Source of the DNA: Fremontodendron californicum
Taxonomy: Eukaryota > Streptophyta > Magnoliopsida > Malvales > Malvaceae
Assembly (NCBI GenBank): GCA_030761205.1
Contig: JAULJL010000041.1
Coordinates: 1,870,001 to 1,934,000 of the forward strand
DNA length: 64,000 nucleotides
Reading direction: 5' to 3'
Shown in pieces: positions 59,201 to 64,000 of this stretch. Below the pieces are notes generated by a model. The model did not search any database and was not told the DNA's origin. It worked only from the letters and a program-made list of their open reading frames with translations. The translations under genes and the position numbers were made by a program. Positions within the stretch are counted from its first letter, which is position 1; each line of letters begins with the position of its first letter.

Positions 59201-60453
59201 ACTTTTTATTTTTCTTGAAGTACCCGTGTCCGATGCATATCCGGACATGGGTATGGGGATATGATCCTCCAAATAACCTCCAAATACATGGAAAAACTTA
59301 GAAAAAATTGAACATATCCGTGTCGGACACATACCTGTATCCAACACTCACACCCGAGTCCGAGTAACATAGCAAGGTAGTCATTATCACAATAGAAAGT
59401 AAATATTTTTGTCTTAAAAGTGTTGAGTGCATGACTATGGACATCGTAAGTTTATACTTTATAGTTTATACTGTCAGAGAACAGTTACATTTTTGACATG
59501 TTAATCAACTAGCCAACATGATAAGCCTGGATGAAAATGCAGCACATCTTTTTTCTCTCATCATTGAACTTATAGCATTATTTTATCCTGTTGAATCTAA
59601 TTCTACAGTTCTCATGTTTATGTTTTAGTAGAGTCTTGATTGTCCTCTCTTTCTTCCAACAATTAGCTGCTGCTTTAATTCTACTATTACAATAATTAAG
59701 AAATCTTTGGCACATTGAACTGAAGTTTCTTCTATACCTAATTCAGTTTCTGCACTAGGCGCATAATACGACGCGCTATTTTCTTGTTTGACATCTTATA
59801 TTTTTCAATAATTATTTACTAATTGTTTAATGTAAGGCTGTGATTACTCGTCTTGTTGCTTTCTATGTTACTCCGACTCTTCATTTTTCTTGAAGTACCC
59901 GTGTCCGACATCCGTATCCGACGCATATCAGAACATGGGTATGGGGATATGATCCTCCAAGGACCCTCCAAATATATGGAAATCTTGGAAAAATTTTGAA
60001 CATACCCGTGTCGGATACATACCCGTGTCCGACACTCATACCTGAGTCCCAGCTTTTACCTCATGAGAATTAGATAGTTGAAAGTGTTTTTTATCTATCC
60101 TACTGGGTTCAATACTTTATAGAATTTTATAATTTTAAGAATGTTGCTTTTTGCTCTTGATATTCAGACAATTTAAAGGGGAATAACTTTTTTAACCTTA
60201 TTGGAGTCAGGACTTCATTGGATATTATCATTTTAAGAGCAAAACCCATGAAGATGAATTCAGCCCAGAAGGTTTATGTAAAGCTGCAATGTTTGCTCTG
60301 TTTGTCAACGATGAATTAAATTCGTGGCCAGAGCAGAGCACTCGTACAAGAAGTTGGCTAACCATACCAGAAGCAATTCAGAGTTGCAGACATGCATGGA
60401 TGAAAGATGCCTTAGAGGATGGCTTCTGTAAGTGGCTTGCTCAAAAAGAATGA
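50204..60453 (+). CDS. Nudix hydrolase, NUDT12/13-like
   Basis: Four exons join in frame with GT-AG borders: 50204-50274, 51644-51758, 58562-58645 and 60211-60453, giving 170 residues. The start at 50204 (MSDLVARTGRLQQRYE) matches the N-terminus of the plant NUDT4/12/13/21 group; no in-frame ATG lies close upstream. The N-terminal half has RLVAGCIPFRYR and EVLMINS. Exon 3 encodes the Nudix box, GX5EX7REUXEEXGU, complete at about residues 63-85 (GGWENDETVEEAAVREA, then IEEAG). Exon 4 carries SPEGLCKAAMFALFV, WPEQ and CRHAWMKDALEDGF. Relatives hydrolyse diadenosine and inositol (di)phosphates or nucleoside diphosphate derivatives using Mg2+ held by the box glutamates; several are mitochondrial or cytosolic, and substrate cannot be read from sequence. 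Intron 2 is 6.8 kb because of a Copia insertion in antisense, intron 3 holds two MITEs. The gene appears intact. Confidence 0.92.
50959..51093 (+). repeat. Triplicated 20-bp phrase in Nudix intron 1
   Basis: GTTATATGATCTTTTAAAGA occurs near 50959, 50988 and 51074, the last two followed by similar downstream sequence (TTATTGGTT, CTCAA, AAATATAAAAGAAA). This is a local partial tandem duplication. Confidence 0.8.
51959..52162 (-). repeat. 3' LTR of the younger Copia
   Basis: 204 bp, TGAAAACAGAAAT...TTTCAACA on the plus strand. Confidence 0.95.
52170..56549 (-). pseudogene. Copia gag-pol polyprotein gene, nearly intact
   Basis: Starts with ATG at 56549 on the minus strand. Order: gag UBN2-type domain, CCHC knuckle (CEHCHKSGHTKDTC), protease (WIVDSGASDHM), integrase with HHCC zinc site and catalytic DNGTEY, the QQNGVAERKN motif, reverse transcriptase (YVDDIILTGD) and RNase H (ADWAGSVEDRKS, CDNKAAINI, TKHVEVDRHF). 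Three breaks are seen: an in-frame amber codon in gag at 56291-56289, a frame change in integrase near 54690, and a second near 54345 at a run of T. The RT-RNase H half (54311-52170) is open for 713 codons. Without suppression of the breaks it cannot supply a full polyprotein, but it could be mobilised in trans. Confidence 0.92.
56588..56814 (-). repeat. 5' LTR of the younger Copia, with 23-bp duplication
   Basis: 227 bp. The extra length is a tandem repeat of the CACACTAAATTAGGGA phrase near 56768-56806 that the other LTR has once. Confidence 0.95.
56943..57131. mobile_element. MITE of the GCTATGTTACTC family, intact termini
   Basis: A 189-bp element with GCTATGTTACTCGGACTC at the left and the inverse (GAGTCGGAGTAACATAGC) at the right, flanked by AAAGTA on both sides. 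Non-coding foldback. It lies in Nudix intron 2, about 130 bp downstream of the Copia. Confidence 0.8.
59187..59373. mobile_element. MITE of the GCTATGTTACTC family, inverted copy
   Basis: The left end GCTATGTTGCTCC and the right end GAGTCCGAGTAACATAGC are paired. The interior runs in the opposite orientation to the copy at 56943. AGGTA flanks both sides. In Nudix intron 3. Confidence 0.8.
59863..60052. mobile_element. MITE of the GCTATGTTACTC family, eroded right end
   Basis: Begins CTATGTTACTCCGACTCTTC and matches 59187-59373 throughout (GAAGTACCCGTGTCCGAC, GATATGATCCTCCAA), but the terminal AACATAGC is gone. It ends about 160 bp before Nudix exon 4. Confidence 0.75.
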
Positions 60454-60967
60454 GGGAAGGATTTCTCATTCAGAATTAATTTAAATGAGTGTGTATAAAT
60501 CAAAAGAGCAATACACACTCACTAGCAAATCATGTATGTGCCTGCTTTGTGTTTGAGTTTTTGTTTTAAAAGTAGAAAACATTGTTGTTTGTTATTACAT
60601 AGTGTTACTTTTTCTTTTCTTTTTTTATTGAATTTGTTTATAGGTCTTATATTATTGACCTCTGATGCATTTTAATTCAGAGGGTTGGTCCAATTTGTCA
60701 TTATGCTATGTGTTTGCTAATCTTCTTAGATGTTACTTTTTGTATTATTGCAAGTTCAATCATCTCTTATAACTGAAAATAGAAAATTAAAAAATAAATA
60801 AAGTTGAACAGATTCAGTTTTTTTATTTATTTACTTATGTTTATCTTTTGTTCGTGGTTGTCTCACCCAAATCATTGAGTTTAATATTTAGGTTGTATCT
60901 TGTTCGTTTAGGTGGTAAAGTTAACCTTATATTAAGTTAAGAACATTATATATGTACATATAGAGAG
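60454..60967. other. Nudix 3' flank
   Basis: Likely 3' UTR and downstream intergenic DNA. AATAAA-like signals occur near 60796-60803. No other gene. Confidence 0.5.
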
Positions 60968-61665
60968 AGATGAGATGAGAGATTCACTTACATTAGTGTA
61001 AAATTAAATTAATTTTACAAATTTTCAAAAAAATTTATACATTTTATATTTTAACAAATCGTCCGTTGGATCACGTAAAATTTTGAATCGATCTGATATT
61101 TCTATCATATCGATCGAGAATATTGTCTTTTTCAATATATATTTAACGGTTGAAAGTTTTTTACATGAAATAAATAGTTAAACGTTTTTAATTTACTCGA
61201 AATTCGAGTGCATGATCTATGTGAATAGAACATGAAATACAATTGTCGGATTATATATATATATATATATATATAAGGAAAGATCAAATTATATTGGTGT
61301 AAAATTAATTAATTTTATAGGCTTTTATAATTTTGTGTACAATTGATATTTTAACAAAATGACTGTTGAATTTAGTATAATAATCGCACTTGTCGTACAC
61401 ATAAAGTTTCGAATCGATGCAATATCTATATCATGTCGATCAAGAATATTGTCTTTTATATATATATTTAGCGGTTGAAATTTTTTTAAATCAAACAAAT
61501 AGTTAGATATTTTTAATTTACTTGAAACTTGATGTGCACGATCTACATGAATAGAGCATGAAATACAACAGTCGGATTAAACAAATATAAATCGTATAAA
61601 AAATTACGAAAGTTATAAAATTAAATTAGTTGTACACTAGTATAATAGGACCCCTCTTCATATAT
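60968..61665. repeat. Foldback element containing two tandem 280-bp units
   Basis: Two related units (about 60985-61250 and 61288-61580) share phrases such as ATTAGTGTAAAATTAA, GATCGAGAATATTGTC, GCGGTTGAAA, ATAGAGCATGAAATACAA and TGTCGGATTA. They are separated by a (TA)n tract. The outer ends (ACATTAGTGTAAAATTAA and the inverse of CTAGTGTACAACTAATTTAA) are roughly inverted. Non-coding; type unknown. Confidence 0.65.
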
Positions 61666-62290
61666 ATAGGATTAGCATCTCCATTAATTTTTTGTCTATT
61701 ATTATCCCATACAACTTTAATCATCATTCATAAGTATGACTCATGTGGCATCATTAATAATGTGACATCATGTGATTCACTAATAGAATATAAATTTATA
61801 CACTAATATTACATTAAATATTAATTTTTTATTTTTTAGTTGAGATTTGAGGTGAAAGTGTGATACGTTGAAATTTCATAAATAAATAAAATAAAATAAA
61901 AAGTTGATTAATAAATAAAAAAAAAAAATTATGAACCCAAAAAAAATAATTAAGCATTTTGTTGTCCTTGAAGTGCCTACAACTTTTTAGTTTGATACAA
62001 ATGAGGACAAAAGACAAATTGGTGTGTGTAACCGTACAATTGGTATTGCATTTTAGTATGTTGTATTTTTTTAATATTTAAAAGTTGTCAAAAATGAAAT
62101 TTTAATCATTGAGATTAAAAATTTTATATTTTACAAACAAATGATATGACTGATATTAATAAATATAATTAACATTTTGTTATTGGTAATATATATTCAT
62201 TTTGACAAAATTTTCAAAGTCCCAAGTACTATAATAAAGAAACAAACATGATGAAATTGTTATTAATAGAGAAGTAAGATTATGATAGAA
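61666..62290. other. AT-rich intergenic DNA, no gene seen
   Basis: No feature recognised. The minus-strand frame at 61829-62017 is low-complexity. Confidence 0.5.
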
Positions 62291-62391
62291 TCTATAACTT
62301 AATTCAGTTGGTTCATGCAGTCATTTTTAGGAGATAACATTCAACAAATTTAGAGTTCGAATCCCATGATAAGTCTAACCCACAAAAAAAA
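62291..62391 (+). mobile_element. tRNA-derived SINE
   Basis: A-box-like ACTTAATTCAGTTGGTTCATG and B-box-like GAGTTCGAATCCC are 60 bp apart and followed by an A tail (62383-62391). No clean target duplication. Confidence 0.6.
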
Positions 62392-62438
62392 ACCTATGCA
62401 GCAATTGTCCAGTTCTTAGAAGCCTTGTTCATATTGAC

Positions 62439-62805
62439 AAGGTTGAAAAGAGGGGATCGGAAGTCAAACTAGTGTTATTTTCGATTTCTGATGGACCGTC
62501 GATTCATTTATATAAAATTTTAAACATTTTAAAAATAATTTTAATATTAAATATAATTAATAAAAATGTATTTTTTTTTCCTGGTATGATCTTTAGTATT
62601 ATTGGTTCAAACTTCATATTTTTAAAAAACATTATTAAAATATGAAAAATAGTTTTTTCTCTATTTTTTTTATTTTTTATAGATTACCGATTTTAAACCG
62701 ATTCAAATGATCATCGGTTCTCTATATAACACCGAACCAAACAAATCTCCAATTCTCGATTGAATCGATCCAACCGACAGATTCGAGTCAATTTTTTTAA
62801 CCATG
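62439..62805. mobile_element. Foldback MITE with eroded tRNA-like core
   Basis: Third copy of the 14198/48253 family: AAGGTTGAAAAG start, GATCGGAAGTCAAA, the degraded core TGGTATGATCTTTAGTATTA with GGTTCAAAC, and ATCGATCCAACCGACAGATT in the right arm. Flanked by CATATTGAC (62430-62438) and CATATTGAT (62806-62814), an eight-of-nine match. Confidence 0.7.
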
Positions 62806-62984
62806 CATATTGATTTCATATGAAAAAATTTCAATGCTTTTTTTTTCTATTTAATATTTGTGAAAAAATTAGATTAAAATTAAATTCTGAATAGAACTAT
62901 ATATCATTAAATTTAATGTTCAAATGCTTAAATTAAATAGTTTAAACATATAAATTTAAACACTTGACTCAATTTATTCGTTTT

Positions 62985-63078
62985 TGGCTGAATTGGTTCG
63001 AGCATGATTTGTTGCTCAAAGAGCAAAGCAAAGCTCAACTCCCCCGAATCTCTAAAAAATATTTAAAAAAAAATAAGG
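62985..63078 (+). mobile_element. tRNA-derived SINE, diverged
   Basis: The A-box-like TTGGCTGAATTGGTTCGAGC and an eroded B box are followed by an A-rich tail. Similar in layout to the SINE at 11400 (GCATG...TTGTTCAAAGAG). Confidence 0.5.
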
Positions 63079-63318
63079 CATTTAACCCTGTCACATTGGT
63101 TCTATTATTCGCATGAGAAAACATCTGAAGCCCAATTTCTAGCAAGAATCAAACGAGAAGAGATATATTGACCAGCTTTGTTCATTGGCTATTTGTTAAG
63201 TGCTGAGAATCAATCTCACAAAACAGATTTTGAGTGCTAAAAAAGACTCAAAACTAGTAACAACTCTGACAGATTTTAAGGTTCAATTTGTACAAAATAA
63301 CATATAAATGAGATCATA

Positions 63319-63359
<41 letters not shown>

Positions 63360-63703
63360 CAGCAGCTTATAAACTACCAACATCATGTCATCATCTATGA
63401 GATACAAGGCCTAAAGCTACTTTTTTTTTTCCTTGGCTGTTCTTGTATTTCCTATAATTAATAAACAGTGAGGCAAGCCAGTTTCTTCTCATGCTCTATA
63501 TCCATCTCTCTACTTATTAACAATAAAAAATCCTGTAATTGAATCTCCCACTGCAGTCAGGATAGAGTTTCGGGCAAGTCAAGTATGTTTACACAATGCA
63601 GTGGAAACTTACCTCCCCTGCTTCTCTAATCGAGCCGAGAGGCTAAAACCCGGAGTCTCCAAGCTTCAGGAATGAACTCAAAAACACAAAGCAATGTATG
63701 ATT
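63079..63703 (-). other. KEG 3' flank and 3' UTR, with (TA)n microsatellite
   Basis: Downstream of the KEG stop codon on the minus strand. A (TA)n tract of about 30 bp lies at 63324-63355. The more balanced composition from about 63360 to 63703 suggests the 3' UTR. Confidence 0.5.
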
Positions 63704-64000
63704 TCATGAGGTGCTGGTTATGCCAAAGCTGTCATCAAGAACAATATCAGCAGGATCTCCAATCCATGGTCTCCCTTCCCTCCACTGAAACTTAACCCTT
63801 AATTTTCCATTTGCATCAACCCCAACCACCTGCCCTTTGCTGGCATGAGTCTCCATTCCCCAACCCCACCTAGGTGTCACAAGCCCCTCTCGTATCCGCA
63901 CCTTGTCCCCAACTTTAAACGGCCTAACCCTTTCCATCTCGCAAGCCTTACAAAGCCATAGCCTTTCCATAAAGCAGAATGCCACCCATAAGTCCCCGTT
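63704..64000 (-). CDS. KEG: KEEP ON GOING-type RING E3 ubiquitin ligase, C-terminal end
   Basis: The frame runs from the right edge to a TGA at 63706-63704 and shows the last 98 residues. It is nearly identical in pattern to the final HERC2-like repeats of plant KEG: GDLWVAFCFMERLWLCKACE, RPFKVGDKVRIREGLVTPRW, GWGMETHASKGQVVGVDANG and GRPWIGDPADIVLDDS. KEG is a large (about 1600 aa) protein with RING, kinase, ankyrin and HERC2-like repeats. It works at the trans-Golgi/early endosome and targets ABI5 and other factors for degradation, so it restrains abscisic-acid signalling. The rest of the gene lies beyond the window. No break is visible in this part, and no intron interrupts it. Confidence 0.93.
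   Translation of the reverse strand, partial: NGDLWVAFCFMERLWLCKACEMERVRPFKVGDKVRIREGLVTPRWGWGMETHASKGQVVGVDANGKLRVKFQWREGRPWIGDPADIVLDDSFGITSTS

Overview
This window is plant nuclear DNA. It is AT-rich, its genes are broken by GT-AG introns, and it is crowded with transposable elements typical of a eudicot (Copia LTR retrotransposons primed by initiator-tRNA-Met, CACTA, Mutator-like, PIF/Harbinger and hAT-type elements, tRNA-derived SINEs). Species cannot be fixed from the sequence. The abundance of plant mobile domain (PMD) sequence is compatible with a rosid, which is only an inference.

Four host-type genes are well supported. (1) A single-exon ARGOS/OSR-type organ-size membrane protein (8965-9177, minus). 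(2) A short glutamate-receptor-like channel gene (20496-24878, minus) that can be spliced through eight GT-AG exons into an open frame of 597 residues, but has almost no amino-terminal domain. (3) A Nudix hydrolase gene of four exons (50204-60453, plus; 170 aa) whose second intron carries a whole Copia retrotransposon. (4) The last 98 codons of a KEEP ON GOING-type RING E3 ligase (63704 to the right edge, minus).

The most interesting unit is 25436-29938: a 4.5-kb Mutator-like element with long terminal inverted repeats, a perfect 10-bp target duplication and no transposase, whose only cargo is a four-exon PMD gene (26457-29219, minus) with an unbroken 617-residue frame. Its ends are built from three distinct hairpins each, in mirrored order.

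Layout, left to right. 1-2447: right end of a CACTA element holding a broken RPA70 fragment. 2448-8964: LTR-like and AT-rich DNA, one SINE, two hAT-type MITEs. 8965-9177: OSR gene. 9178-14720: AT-rich DNA, a MITE with a SINE nested in it, and a MITE with a tRNA-like core. 14721-17441: left part of a second CACTA element, holding a RETICULATA-RELATED fragment. 17442-20400: MITEs. 20496-24878: GLR gene with at least five MITEs in its introns. 25436-29938: PMD element. 30645-33576: hAT MITE, PIF MITE and a TRIM retroelement. 33577-40848: a 7.3-kb non-coding LTR element with 2.4-kb LTRs. 41558-42849: PIF-like element with a captured gene piece. 43013-47779: decayed Copia. 50204-60453: Nudix gene with a young Copia at 51959-56814. 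60968-63078: repeats, MITE and SINEs. 63704-64000: KEG.

The genes do not form a pathway. What links them is the load of transposons in their introns and flanks, and repeated capture of host gene pieces by DNA transposons (RPA70, RETICULATA-RELATED, an unidentified Cys-containing protein, PMD).
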